Assembly (NCBI GenBank): GCA_963702555.1
Contig: CAVPCW010000013.1
Span: 410,267 to 474,266 of the forward strand
DNA from: CAMFLJ01 sp963702555
GTDB lineage: Bacteria > Actinomycetota > Acidimicrobiia > Acidimicrobiales > Acidimicrobilacustridaceae
Direction of reading: 5' to 3'
Length of the DNA stretch: 64,000 nucleotides
Positions 17,878 to 26,241 of the stretch are shown here, one piece after another. Below the pieces are notes generated by a model, which did not search any database, was not told the origin of the DNA, and saw only the letters and a program-made list of their open reading frames with translations. A program made the translations under genes and the position numbers. Numbering within the stretch: position 1 is the first letter of the stretch; each line of letters opens with the position of its first letter.

Positions 17878-18510
17878 GTGGCGACCCAAGACGTGGCAGA
17901 TGGCGCCTCTCGACGGTGGGGGGCCGAGACCGCGCTCCTCGACGACGAGGAGGCCCGTCGCCGCTTGGTGGACGCCACCAGGCGCTGCCTCATCAGACGG
18001 GGAAGCGCCCGGATCACCGTCCAGGAGGTGGCGAAGGAGGCCGCGGTCGCGCGGTCGACCGTCTACCGGTACTTCGCCAACCGCGACGAGCTGCTCCTCG
18101 GCGTGCTCCTGGCCGGCATCGACACCGCGATCGGCGCGATCGTCCGGTCACTCCCCCACCCCGAGGACGCGGCCAACTCGCTCGTCGAGCTCGTGATGCG
18201 CCCCCTCGAGCTGGTCAAGGACAACGAGCTGACCGACGCCATGTTCTCCGACGACAGCGGCTGGATGGTCATGGCGCTCGAGGTCAGCTCGGAGGCAGTG
18301 GTCGACACCTACCACCGCAACCTCGGACCACTGATCGAGCGCTGGCAGGCCGATGGGCAGCTCCACGCCGACCTCGACCCCCGCGAGACCACCCGATGGA
18401 TCAACGCCGTGGCGTTGCTGCTCATGGCCCCGCCGTGGATCAACCGGTCCGATGACGCGAAGCGGCTCTTCCTCGACCAGTACCTGGTGCGAGCCCTGGT
18501 CCGCGAATAG
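17878..18510 (+). CDS. TetR-family regulator
   Basis: A 210-residue regulator. An N-terminal helix-turn-helix (ITVQEVAKEAAVARSTVYRYFANRDELL) is followed by a ligand-binding domain with WINAVALLLMAPPW near the C-terminus. GTG 17878 is the likely start. Inverted repeats of the same design (GGACAT-N10-WTGTCC) flank the gene on both sides. It probably represses the divergent solute-binding gene and the following AttH-like gene. The ligand is unknown but presumably the compound bound or converted by those products. Confidence 0.85.
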   Translation: MATQDVADGASRRWGAETALLDDEEARRRLVDATRRCLIRRGSARITVQEVAKEAAVARSTVYRYFANRDELLLGVLLAGIDTAIGAIVRSLPHPEDAANSLVELVMRPLELVKDNELTDAMFSDDSGWMVMALEVSSEAVVDTYHRNLGPLIERWQADGQLHADLDPRETTRWINAVALLLMAPPWINRSDDAKRLFLDQYLVRALVRE

Positions 18511-18531
18511 GACATTTGTGTAGCTTTGTCC
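18510..18531. promoter_or_regulatory. second copy of the TetR operator
   Basis: GGACAT - TTGTGTAGCT - TTGTCC, with the same arm sequence and the same 10-base spacing as the site at 17773-17802. It is directly at the TetR stop codon, about 100 bases before the AttH-like gene. Confidence 0.55.
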
Positions 18532-18634
18532 CATCGGCCGCACAGCGGCGACTCCGAGCCCACCGCTCGCGACCCGAGGGGACATCGATGGATCAGCCCG
18601 CAGCAACGTGGCACCCAGCGGGGACGGCGCCCCG

Positions 18635-19790
18635 ATGAAGGACATCGGCGAGCTGCGAGGCGCGGATGAGGGCCTCAACCACCAGATCGTCGACACCTTC
18701 GCCACGGTGGCGGAGAGCGACCTCGGTTGGACCGAGAAGCTCTGGGCGTCGTTGGCCCGCATCGACGGGTCGATACAGGTCGACTTCGGTCTCGGCCGGT
18801 ACCACAACCGCGGGGTGATGGACGGCTTCGGAGGCATCTCCCGAGGTCGGGAGCAGTGGACGGTTCGGGCGACACGTGAGCTGGAGTCGGCACCCGAGGA
18901 GACGGCCGTCGGGCCGATCCGGTGCGAGATCATCGAGCCGCTCGAGCAGGTCCGGTTCACGCTCGAACCGAACGACACGCAGCCGATCTCGTTCGACCTC
19001 GTCCTGACGGGCGTGACGCCTCCGTTCTTCGAGGACCGCACGCTGAGCCGCAACCGTCGGACCGGCCGCGTCGAGGTCGATGTGATCCGCTACCACCAGG
19101 GTGGGTGGGTGTCGGGAACGGTCACCGTCGAGGGCCAGACCCACGACGTCGGCGACGGCGAGTGGTTCGGCTTCCGCGACCACTCCTGGGGTGTGCGCCA
19201 AGCCGTCGGTGTTCCGCCCTCGGACGTGATCCCGGGCTTGTCCCAGGCACCCCCCGGCTTCAAGGGCGGGTTCAAGTGGACTCCTTCGTTCCTCTCGTCG
19301 GCCTGACGGCACCTACTACGAGATGGCCATCCACGCCGCAGACGGGGTGGGCATCTCGTCGGCATACATCAACGAGTCCGACGGAACACAGCTCCGCATC
19401 ACGAAGGTCGAGCCCCACATGACCTACGACACCCGGACTCGGTTCGTGCTCGGCGGGGAGCTCCGACTCACCCTCGAGTCGGGCGAACAGCGGGTGATCG
19501 AGGTCGAGGCGTTGGGAGAGTCGGGCTTCTTCCTCAAGCCTGCGGGCTACGGGACCTGGGCCGGCCACAAGCACGGCTCATGGATGGGGCCGCTTCACGT
19601 CGACGGCGACCACATCGCCGACTGCTGGGACGACGAGCACCTCCGACTCCTCGGCCAGCTGCGCGACACCCCGGTGCGCGTCCGAGAAGGCGATGCCGTC
19701 GGCTTCGGAATCATGGAGAGCATGATGAAGGGCGAATGGCCCGAGCTGGGGCTCACCGCCGAGTCGGACCACCGCGTCGACTACCTCTGA
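18635..19790 (+). pseudogene. AttH/CrtC-like (DUF7064-type) protein, frameshifted
   Basis: A protein of about 385 residues if one base is removed near 19300. The first part ends GGFKWTPSFLSSA and stops; the other frame continues as RPDGTYYEMAIHAADGVG and runs to the natural end. The motif WFGFRDHSWGVR matches the corresponding GRDRTFGVRD of the protein at 10065. Start choice: ATG 18635 (GTG 18608 is also in frame). A better ribosome site (GAGGGGA) precedes ATG 18588, which opens a 16-codon peptide (MDQPAATWHPAGTAPR) whose TGA overlaps the ATG at 18635; this is either a coupled leader or a second frameshift. Confidence 0.65.
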
Positions 19791-19792
19791 GG

Positions 19793-20512
19793 TCAGGAGC
19801 GGAAGCTCCGCAGGCGGTGATCGCGGGTGATCGTCGCCGTGGTGTGATCGGTGTCGAGGAAGAGGCCGACGTCGGCGCCGATCACGCCCGCGTTCTCCTT
19901 CCACGTCGTGCCACTGGTGTCGGCCCCGAAGAAGCGAGCCGGATCGAGCACGTCGTCGAGCGAGGTGAAGCCCTCCTCGCAGACGGCATCGATCGGCACC
20001 GTCTCGGGAGTCAGTGTGCGGGCCACCACGTTGCGGACGTACGTCCGCTGCGGGTGGATCCGGAACGACATGGGCTGGTGGACGTCGCGCCAGTGGGCGA
20101 CGAACTCGTCGCGCGTCATCGCCGGGTTCCTGCACAACAACGACGTCACGGTGACCCCGGGTCGGGGCTCGGCCGCGCTGACCGTCCTGTCGGCCTCCCA
20201 GCGCGGCACCGCCTCGGTGACGACGAACGCGGCGTGGTCCTCGGCGAGTGGGCCGAGCGCGGCCACGAGCTCGGACACGTCGTCACCGCACTCGGTCCAG
20301 GCCGACAACGACAGGCGGAGCCGGCGGGCGAGGGATCGCTCCCGGCGCTGCCAGCGGAGGGTCGCCTCGTGGTCCTCGACCTGCAGGCCGAGGTCCGGGT
20401 AGCGAACGGGGTCGAGCACGTCGAGCAGGCGCGCGTTCAGGCGGACCACCTCGTCATCAGCCAGTGGCGGCGCGCCCTCGGACGCGAACGCGACCAGTAC
20501 GACCTTCTCCAT
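19793..20512 (-). CDS. EthD-domain / Dabb-like protein
   Basis: A 239-residue protein with two ferredoxin-like halves. The C-terminal half has MTRDEFVAHWRDVHQPM, the pattern of EthD-type dimeric alpha-beta-barrel proteins, a family including ether-degradation accessory proteins and monooxygenase- or cyclase-like small enzymes. No cofactor motif is visible. It ends 2 bases from the convergent AttH-like gene and lies 28 bases downstream of an SDR, so it is probably cotranscribed with that SDR. Confidence 0.7.
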   Translation of the reverse strand: MEKVVLVAFASEGAPPLADDEVVRLNARLLDVLDPVRYPDLGLQVEDHEATLRWQRRERSLARRLRLSLSAWTECGDDVSELVAALGPLAEDHAAFVVTEAVPRWEADRTVSAAEPRPGVTVTSLLCRNPAMTRDEFVAHWRDVHQPMSFRIHPQRTYVRNVVARTLTPETVPIDAVCEEGFTSLDDVLDPARFFGADTSGTTWKENAGVIGADVGLFLDTDHTTATITRDHRLRSFRS

Positions 20513-20540
20513 GAGCGGGCTCCCTCGCCGTCGCCGGCCG

Positions 20541-21314
20541 TCAGACCTTGTAGCCGCCGTCGACGCTGAGCACCTGCCCGGTGATGCCACCGCCGTCGTC
20601 GCTCGCCAGGAGCACGGCCATGCCAGTGACCTCCTCGGGCTCGAGGATGCGGTTCTGGAGGCAGTCGGCGGCGAAGCGCTTCTCCTCGGCCTCCGCGGTG
20701 GTGCCCCGGAGCTTGGCGATGTACTCGAAGTCGACCAACGAGGTGCGGGTGACACCCGGGCAGAGGAGGTTCACGTTGATGCCGTGGGGCGCAGCGGCCT
20801 TCGCCAGCTCCTTGGTGAAGCCGACCAGCCCGTGCTTGGCCGTCGTGTACGGGAGGGCGCCGCCGGTGGCCTTCGACGCACCGGAGCCGATGCTGATGAT
20901 GCGGCCAGACCCCTGCTCGCGCATCCCGGGGAGGGCGGCACTGGTGGTCCACCACGCCGAGGTGAGCGACAGCACGAGGGTCTGCTCGAAGGCGGCGTCG
21001 TCACCGGCGAACGGGTCGGGGTTGCCCCCGGTGGTGCCACCGACGTTGTTGACGAGGATGTCGACGCGGCCGAACCGATCGATCGCCTCGAAGACCGGGC
21101 GGCGGGCGTCGTCGCGGTCCATGGCGTCGGCCACGATGGCCAGGCCGCGGGCGTCGTCGATGCCCCCACGCGCCAGCGTCTCGTCGAGGTCGGACTGCGT
21201 GCGGGAGGAGATCACGACGGTGGCTCCCTCCGCGGCATAGCGCAGCGCGATCGCCTGTCCGATGCCCCTGCCGCCGCCGGTGATCACGGCGACCTTTCCG
21301 TCGAGTCGTGCCAT
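20541..21314 (-). CDS. short-chain dehydrogenase/reductase
   Basis: A 257-residue classical SDR with all motifs: TGGGRGIG (residues 12-19), NNVGG, SIGSGAS serine, YTTAKHG (Tyr-x3-Lys), CPG, and the C-terminal GQVLSVDGGYKV. The length is normal for a FabG-like/3-oxoacyl or hydroxysteroid dehydrogenase. It forms an operon with the EthD-like gene and lies downstream of a MarR gene on the same strand. Confidence 0.9.
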   Translation of the reverse strand: MARLDGKVAVITGGGRGIGQAIALRYAAEGATVVISSRTQSDLDETLARGGIDDARGLAIVADAMDRDDARRPVFEAIDRFGRVDILVNNVGGTTGGNPDPFAGDDAAFEQTLVLSLTSAWWTTSAALPGMREQGSGRIISIGSGASKATGGALPYTTAKHGLVGFTKELAKAAAPHGINVNLLCPGVTRTSLVDFEYIAKLRGTTAEAEEKRFAADCLQNRILEPEEVTGMAVLLASDDGGGITGQVLSVDGGYKV

Positions 21315-21394
21315 GGGTTCCTACTCCTCGTGTCGATGGTGGATGCCGCTCCGCAGCTCGACCCGGAAGTGGGGCCGAGCCGCAGCGCAGCCGT

Positions 21395-21910
21395 TCATGC
21401 GGATTTGGACTGCTCCGAGCGCGCCACACCCGTGGCCCGGCCCTGCTCGTCGAACTCGAGACGGCTGAGGCTCTCCCTGAGGCGGGCGAGGACGGCCCGG
21501 GCAACAGCGCGGTCGTCGGCCGACCAGTCCGCTATGGCGGTCTCGTAGTATCCGAGGTACACGTCTTCGACGCCCTTCAGGACCTTCCGACCCGAGGCGG
21601 AGAGCGTCAGCCAGGCCCGGCGCTTGTCGGCCTCGTCGACCTCCCGCTCGACGAGCTCGAGATCGAGGAGGCGGCCGGCGAGCCGGCTCACGGTGGTGGG
21701 GTCGAGCCCCATCTGCTCGGCGAGGCCCCGGTAGGTCAGCGCCCCGTGGCGCTTCAGGGCCCTGAGGGCGAACAGCTCCGAGCGACCGACGAGGCGGGTG
21801 CCGCCGGCGAAGCGCTGCTGCACGCGCTCGCTGAGGGTGAGGCGCGAGACGAACTCGATGAACGCCGCGATCTCGTCGACCGTCGGCTCCTCCCGATTCC
21901 GCTTCCCCAT
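21395..21910 (-). CDS. MarR-family regulator
   Basis: A 171-residue winged-helix protein: LTYRGLAEQMGLDPTTVSRLAGRLLDLELV is the recognition region, followed by the wing EVDEADKRRAWLTLSASG. The ATG at 21910 begins MGKRNREEP. It is divergent from an amidohydrolase gene, and the about 105-base intergenic region has an AT-rich imperfect repeat. MarR proteins commonly control adjacent aromatic or lipid catabolism genes. Confidence 0.85.
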   Translation of the reverse strand: MGKRNREEPTVDEIAAFIEFVSRLTLSERVQQRFAGGTRLVGRSELFALRALKRHGALTYRGLAEQMGLDPTTVSRLAGRLLDLELVEREVDEADKRRAWLTLSASGRKVLKGVEDVYLGYYETAIADWSADDRAVARAVLARLRESLSRLEFDEQGRATGVARSEQSKSA

Positions 21911-21972
21911 GTGAGCCCTCTGCCTCCATGACCGGTGCCCGACGAGCCTAGAACGGCTTGCGGGAACTTCCA

Positions 21973-21996
21973 ATGAATGTACCATGCATCTAATTA
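21973..21996. promoter_or_regulatory. AT-rich imperfect inverted repeat, possible MarR site
   Basis: AATGAATGTACCATGCATCTAATT-like sequence between the MarR gene and the divergent amidohydrolase gene, 20 bases before the amidohydrolase GTG. The arms are imperfect, so the assignment to MarR rests mainly on position. Confidence 0.35.
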
Positions 21997-22015
21997 CCGG
22001 ACTTCGGAGGTCCCT

Positions 22016-23236
22016 GTGTCAGGAAACGACCGCTACACGATCATCTCGGCCGACTGCCATGCCGGTGGCTCCCACGAGCAGTACCGCGAGTACCTCGACC
22101 CGCAGTACCGCGACGCGTTCGACGCCTGGCGCGGCGAGTACAAGAACCCGTGGAAGGACCTGCGCGACACCGACCTGCGAGTGCGCAACTGGGACGACGA
22201 GCGGCGCGACGCCGACCAGCTCCCCGACGGTGTGATCGCCGAGGTCGTCTACCCGAACACCGTGCCGCCCTTCTACCCGGGCTTCGTGCTGTTCGCCGGG
22301 CCGCCCAAGGCCGACGAGTACGAGCTGCGCCGCGCCGGCATCAGCGCCCACAACCGCTGGATGGTCGACTTCTGCAACCGCAAGCCGATCCAGCGCGCCG
22401 GCATCGGCCAGATCTTCCTGAACGACGTCGACGACGCCATCACCGACGTCACCTGGATCAAGGAGCAGGGCCTCCGCGGCGGCGTGCTCCTGCCGAGCAT
22501 CGCCCCCGACGTGAAGTGGGTCGAGCCGCTCTACAGCCGGGCCTACGACCCACTGTGGGCGACCATCCAGGACCTCGACATGGTCATCAACCTGCACTCG
22601 GGCACCGGCAACCCCGACTACGGGCGCCACGCCGCCACCCCGGCACTGATGGTCGCCGAGATGGGTTGGTACGGCCTGCGGGCGTTCGTGCACCTGGTCC
22701 TCGGCGGCGTCTTCGAACGCTTCCCGCGCCTCAGGATGGCGATGACCGAGGGGTCCGCCCACTCCATCCCGCCTCTTCTGCACGACCTCGACGCCGTCAT
22801 CAGCCGCATCCAGACCGGCGCCATCGGTGAGCTCAAGTACCGCGAGGAGGACCGGCTCCCGATGCTGGCCAGCGAGTACTTCGCCCGGAACTGCTGGGTG
22901 GGTGCCAGCTTCCCCCACGTGCTCGACACCGAGTGCGCCCCCGCCCTCGGCCTCGACCGCTTCATGTGGGGCAGCGACTACCCCCACGACGAAGGCACCG
23001 GCCCCTTCACCCGTGAGCACCTCCGCCAGGTGTTCCAGGGCTACGGCGAGCAGGAGATGCGCGGGTTCCTCGGCGAGAACGCCGCCCGCCTCTACGACTT
23101 CGACCTCGAGGCCCTCGCCCCCCTGGCCGCGCAGTACGGGCCCACGGTCGACGAGGTCGCCCAGCCCCTCGACGCGCTGCCCGCCGAGCCGAACGAAGCG
23201 CTCAAGCGGGTGGACGCCTACCTTCGGGCATCGTGA
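22016..23236 (+). CDS. amidohydrolase-2 family protein
   Basis: A 406-residue TIM-barrel metal hydrolase/decarboxylase. It has an N-terminal ISADCHAGG (D-x-H metal motif), a central VINLHSGTG, and the C-terminal WGSDYPHDEG that supplies the catalytic aspartate. The length is typical of the long form common in actinobacterial lipid loci. GTG 22016 is chosen for GGAGG 6-10 bases upstream. Its stop overlaps the start of the next gene (TGATG), indicating translational coupling. Confidence 0.85.
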   Translation: MSGNDRYTIISADCHAGGSHEQYREYLDPQYRDAFDAWRGEYKNPWKDLRDTDLRVRNWDDERRDADQLPDGVIAEVVYPNTVPPFYPGFVLFAGPPKADEYELRRAGISAHNRWMVDFCNRKPIQRAGIGQIFLNDVDDAITDVTWIKEQGLRGGVLLPSIAPDVKWVEPLYSRAYDPLWATIQDLDMVINLHSGTGNPDYGRHAATPALMVAEMGWYGLRAFVHLVLGGVFERFPRLRMAMTEGSAHSIPPLLHDLDAVISRIQTGAIGELKYREEDRLPMLASEYFARNCWVGASFPHVLDTECAPALGLDRFMWGSDYPHDEGTGPFTREHLRQVFQGYGEQEMRGFLGENAARLYDFDLEALAPLAAQYGPTVDEVAQPLDALPAEPNEALKRVDAYLRAS

Positions 23237-24165
23237 TGCGCTACGGGATGTCGCTGGGGGGCGAGAGCCGGCTGTCGGGCTTCCTCGAGCAGATCGCCAT
23301 GTTCGAGGAGGCCGGCGTCGACACCGCCTGGTGCTCCCAGCTGTTCGGCGTCGACGCGCTCACCATGTTCGCCGTCGCCGGCACCATGACCGAACGCATC
23401 CGCTTCGGCACCAGCGTCATCCCGACCCGCTCCCGGCACCCGATGGTGCTCGCCTCCCAGGCGCTCACCACCAGTGCCGCCACCGACGGCCGGCTCCTGC
23501 TGGGCGTCGGCTCCTCGCACCGGGCGCTGGTCGAGGGCGCCCTCGGCCAGAGCTACGACCGACCCGCCGCCCACCTGCGCGAGTACGTCGGCGTGCTGCG
23601 CCGCCTCCTCGACGGCGAACGGTTCGAGCACCACGGCGAGTTCCTCGACGTCGACACCACCACCGACTTCGGCCGGGCCCACGTCGTCGACGCCACCGCG
23701 CCGACCCTCCTCGTCGGCACCATGTTCCCCCTGTCGCTGAAGGTCGCCGGCTCGCTCGCCGACGGCGTCGTCACCTGGCTCGTCGGCCTACGCACCCTCA
23801 CTGACGTGATCGCACCGATCTCCTCGGAGGCCGCCACCGCAGCGGGCCGTCCCCGGCCCGAGGTCATCGCCGGCGTCCCCATGGCCGTGTGCGCCGCCGG
23901 CGAGGTCGCCGCCCAGAACGAGCTGGTCAACAGCACCCTCGAGCGCTTCACCAAGCTGCCGGTCTACGAGAGCGTCCTCGAGCGCGAGCACGCCACCCGC
24001 CCGGCCGACCTCGCCCTCATCGGCGACGAGGAGACCGTCGCCGCCCGCCTCGCGGGTTTTGCAGAGGCAGGCATCGACGAGGTCCACGGCGTCTGCTTCG
24101 GCGACCCCGGGACCTTCGAGCGCACCGCTGCTCTCCTCGGCACCCTCGCCCGATCGCGCGGCTAG
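23236..24165 (+). CDS. luciferase-like F420-dependent oxidoreductase
   Basis: A 309-residue luciferase-like monooxygenase-fold protein (MRYGMSLGG at the start, TERIRFGTSVIPTRSRHP in the strand-3 to strand-4 region, GRLLLGVGSSH). In actinobacteria with these neighbours the cofactor is usually F420 rather than FMN; the family resembles the MSMEG_4879-type F420 oxidoreductases. The start overlaps the preceding stop (TGATG); GTG 23233 is the other option. It is likely coexpressed with the amidohydrolase. Confidence 0.85.
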   Translation: MRYGMSLGGESRLSGFLEQIAMFEEAGVDTAWCSQLFGVDALTMFAVAGTMTERIRFGTSVIPTRSRHPMVLASQALTTSAATDGRLLLGVGSSHRALVEGALGQSYDRPAAHLREYVGVLRRLLDGERFEHHGEFLDVDTTTDFGRAHVVDATAPTLLVGTMFPLSLKVAGSLADGVVTWLVGLRTLTDVIAPISSEAATAAGRPRPEVIAGVPMAVCAAGEVAAQNELVNSTLERFTKLPVYESVLEREHATRPADLALIGDEETVAARLAGFAEAGIDEVHGVCFGDPGTFERTAALLGTLARSRG

Positions 24166-24231
24166 AACTCCAGTCGTCGTGCGGAGCCGCCGCTGCCACC
24201 GTTCCAGACTCGCGACCCGGAGGTACCCACC

Positions 24232-25080
24232 ATGAGCACCCGTGAGCCCGTGCAGCTCCTCGCCGGCCTCGGCTTCGGCGAAGGCCTCCGCTGGCACGAC
24301 GACCGCCTCTGGTTCTCCGACTTCTACGCCCACACGGTCTCGTCGCTCGACCTGTCGGGCGACCTCCGGGTGGAGGTTGAGATCGACGAGCGCCCCAGCG
24401 GGCTCGGATGGCTACCCGACGGCCGCCTGCTCGTCGTCGCCATGGACTCGCGGCGGGTGCTCCGACGGGAGCCCGATGGCACCCTGGTGGTGCACGCAGA
24501 TCTCTCGCCAGTGGCCACCTCGCACGCCAACGACATGGTCGTGGCCGCCGACGGCACCGCCTACGTCGGCAACTTCGGGGCCGACATGGCGGCCGGCGAG
24601 CCCCGCAACGACGCCCGCCTGGCGATCGTGCGGCCCGACGGCACCGTGATCGGCGGGCCCGAGGGCCTCGCCTTCCCGAACGGATCGGTCATCACCCCCG
24701 ACGGTTCGACCTACATCATCGGCGAGTCCATGGCCCAGCGCTACCGGGCCTTCCCGATCCTCCCCGACGGCACACTCGGCGAGGGTCGACTGTGGGCCGA
24801 TCTCGGTGGACGATTCCCCGACGGTTGCACCCTCGACGCCGACGGCGCCATCTGGTTCGCCGACGCCATGGCCCCCGAGGTGGCGCGAGTGGCCGAGGGC
24901 GGCGAGGTCCTCGACGTCATCGCCATGCCCGATCGCTGCTTCGCCTGTGCCCTCGGCGGCGCCGACGGCCGCACCCTGTTCGTGGCGACGGCCAGCACGT
25001 TCCCCGGCGGGAACGACCCCGACTGGTCGGGTCGGCTCTGGTCGGTCGAGGTCGAGGTGCGACACGCCGGTCGCCCCTGA
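24232..25080 (+). CDS. SMP-30/gluconolactonase-family protein
   Basis: A 282-residue six-bladed propeller protein: FGEGLRWHDDRLWFSDFY (metal-binding Glu and first blade), PSGLGWLPDGRLLV, HANDMVVAADGTAYVGNFG with the Asn-Asp calcium ligands, and PDGCTLDADGAIWFADA with the catalytic aspartate region. Family members hydrolyse lactones. GGAGG lies a few bases before the ATG. It follows the luciferase-like gene by 66 bases. Confidence 0.85.
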   Translation: MSTREPVQLLAGLGFGEGLRWHDDRLWFSDFYAHTVSSLDLSGDLRVEVEIDERPSGLGWLPDGRLLVVAMDSRRVLRREPDGTLVVHADLSPVATSHANDMVVAADGTAYVGNFGADMAAGEPRNDARLAIVRPDGTVIGGPEGLAFPNGSVITPDGSTYIIGESMAQRYRAFPILPDGTLGEGRLWADLGGRFPDGCTLDADGAIWFADAMAPEVARVAEGGEVLDVIAMPDRCFACALGGADGRTLFVATASTFPGGNDPDWSGRLWSVEVEVRHAGRP

Positions 25081-25083
25081 ACC

Positions 25084-25109
25084 CCGACCGCGGCATCCAC
25101 CGCGGTCGG
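25084..25109. terminator. bidirectional hairpin terminator
   Basis: CCGACCGCGG - CATCCA - CCGCGGTCGG, a perfect 10-bp stem in the 49-base gap between the convergent lactonase and lipase genes. Confidence 0.75.
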
Positions 25110-25129
25110 AGCCAGGGGCGACCTGACGC

Positions 25130-25999
25130 TCAGCTCTTGCCGGCGAGGGCCTCGCTGACCAGCTCCGCCATGGCCACGTGCCCTGTGGCGTTCGGGTGGT
25201 ACGGGAAGCCGGCCGTCGCTGCGACACCATCGGTCCAACGGTCTGCGGGGTCCGCGGCGCACACCGTGTGATCACCTTCGGCCGCGTACGGACTGACGAC
25301 GAGCGCCCCAGTGTCAGCTCCGACCTCGACGAAGAGCTGCTCCAAGCGCTCCCCCATCGTGCGCACGACCTGGGCCTCCTCCGGGGTGAACGACAGCGCC
25401 GGGCACTCCGTCTCGGGAACGACCCGTGGGTAGGTGACGAGGACGACCGTCGCGTCGGGAGCCTTCTGCTTCACCTGCGTCAGCAGGCTGGTGAGGGCGG
25501 TCTTGGTCGAGGCCAGGTCGGTCTCCAGCTTCGCCGAGTCGAGGGTGCACACGGCCTCGGTCCCGCAGGTGAGGGCGGCGAGGGAGTACCCGATGTCGTT
25601 GCCGCCGACGGTGACGGTGACGAGTGAGGTGTCGGCCGTGACGGCGTTGATCTGAGGCGAGGTGTCACCTTGAGGCGTGTCGAGCAGGTTGGCGGTGGTC
25701 GCCCCGGCGCAGCTGACATCGACGAGCTTCAGGTCGAGATCGGCGGCGACCAGGTTGGGGTAGTTGGAGTCGGAGCGGCCGCACACCCCCGTCTGGACGG
25801 GAATCCCGCTGCCTGCCGCGAACGAGCTCCCGAGGGCGACGTAGGTCGCCCCCGCCGGGATCGCCGGCTGGGCGGCGGTCGTCACGGTGGTGCTGACATC
25901 AGCCGACGACGCGCTGGAGTCGGTGCCGCTCGACGAGCAACCCCCGACCAACACGACGGCGATGGCGGCCGAACACACGGCCAGGCTCAGACGCTTCAT
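25130..25999 (-). CDS. SGNH/GDSL-family lipoprotein hydrolase
   Basis: A 289-residue exported esterase or lipase. The signal peptide ends in VGGC with Cys21 as lipid-attachment site, then a Ser/Thr-rich linker. Block I is ALGSSFAAGSG (Gly-Ser-Ser in place of GDS, seen in many actinobacterial members). Block III is VGGNDIGYS and block V is YHPNATGH with the catalytic His. It could release acids or sterols from esters outside the membrane, before uptake. An operator copy lies 61 bases upstream. Confidence 0.85.
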   Translation of the reverse strand: MKRLSLAVCSAAIAVVLVGGCSSSGTDSSASSADVSTTVTTAAQPAIPAGATYVALGSSFAAGSGIPVQTGVCGRSDSNYPNLVAADLDLKLVDVSCAGATTANLLDTPQGDTSPQINAVTADTSLVTVTVGGNDIGYSLAALTCGTEAVCTLDSAKLETDLASTKTALTSLLTQVKQKAPDATVVLVTYPRVVPETECPALSFTPEEAQVVRTMGERLEQLFVEVGADTGALVVSPYAAEGDHTVCAADPADRWTDGVAATAGFPYHPNATGHVAMAELVSEALAGKS

Positions 26000-26059
26000 G
26001 ATCCCCCTCAGGGCTGGCGGACGGGCATGGTGTCACCCGTCACAGATCCACCATATATC

Positions 26060-26077
26060 GAAACCGACGTCGATTTC
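26060..26077. promoter_or_regulatory. GACGTC-centred operator, copy e (near-consensus)
   Basis: GAAACCGACGTCGATTTC. Arms GAAA/TTTC and CGACGTCG are all matched. It lies between the lipase (61 bases) and the solute-binding gene (165 bases). Confidence 0.65.
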
Positions 26078-26133
26078 TTCTCTGGGCCGGTCGATGCGGG
26101 TCCATCCAGTGTCGGCCCCCCACCGAGACTTCC

Positions 26134-26151
26134 GATGCCGACGTCGATTTC
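26134..26151. promoter_or_regulatory. GACGTC-centred operator, copy f
   Basis: GATGCCGACGTCGATTTC, 91 bases before the solute-binding gene. Its right half is identical to copy e, 74 bases away. Confidence 0.65.
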
Positions 26152-26241
26152 AGGTAACCTGCCGCCTCGCGAACACCCCGCCGACGGCAGCCGCCGTGGG
26201 GAAACGAAACAGGGCCGACTGCCCACCCTGGGAGGACCCGG

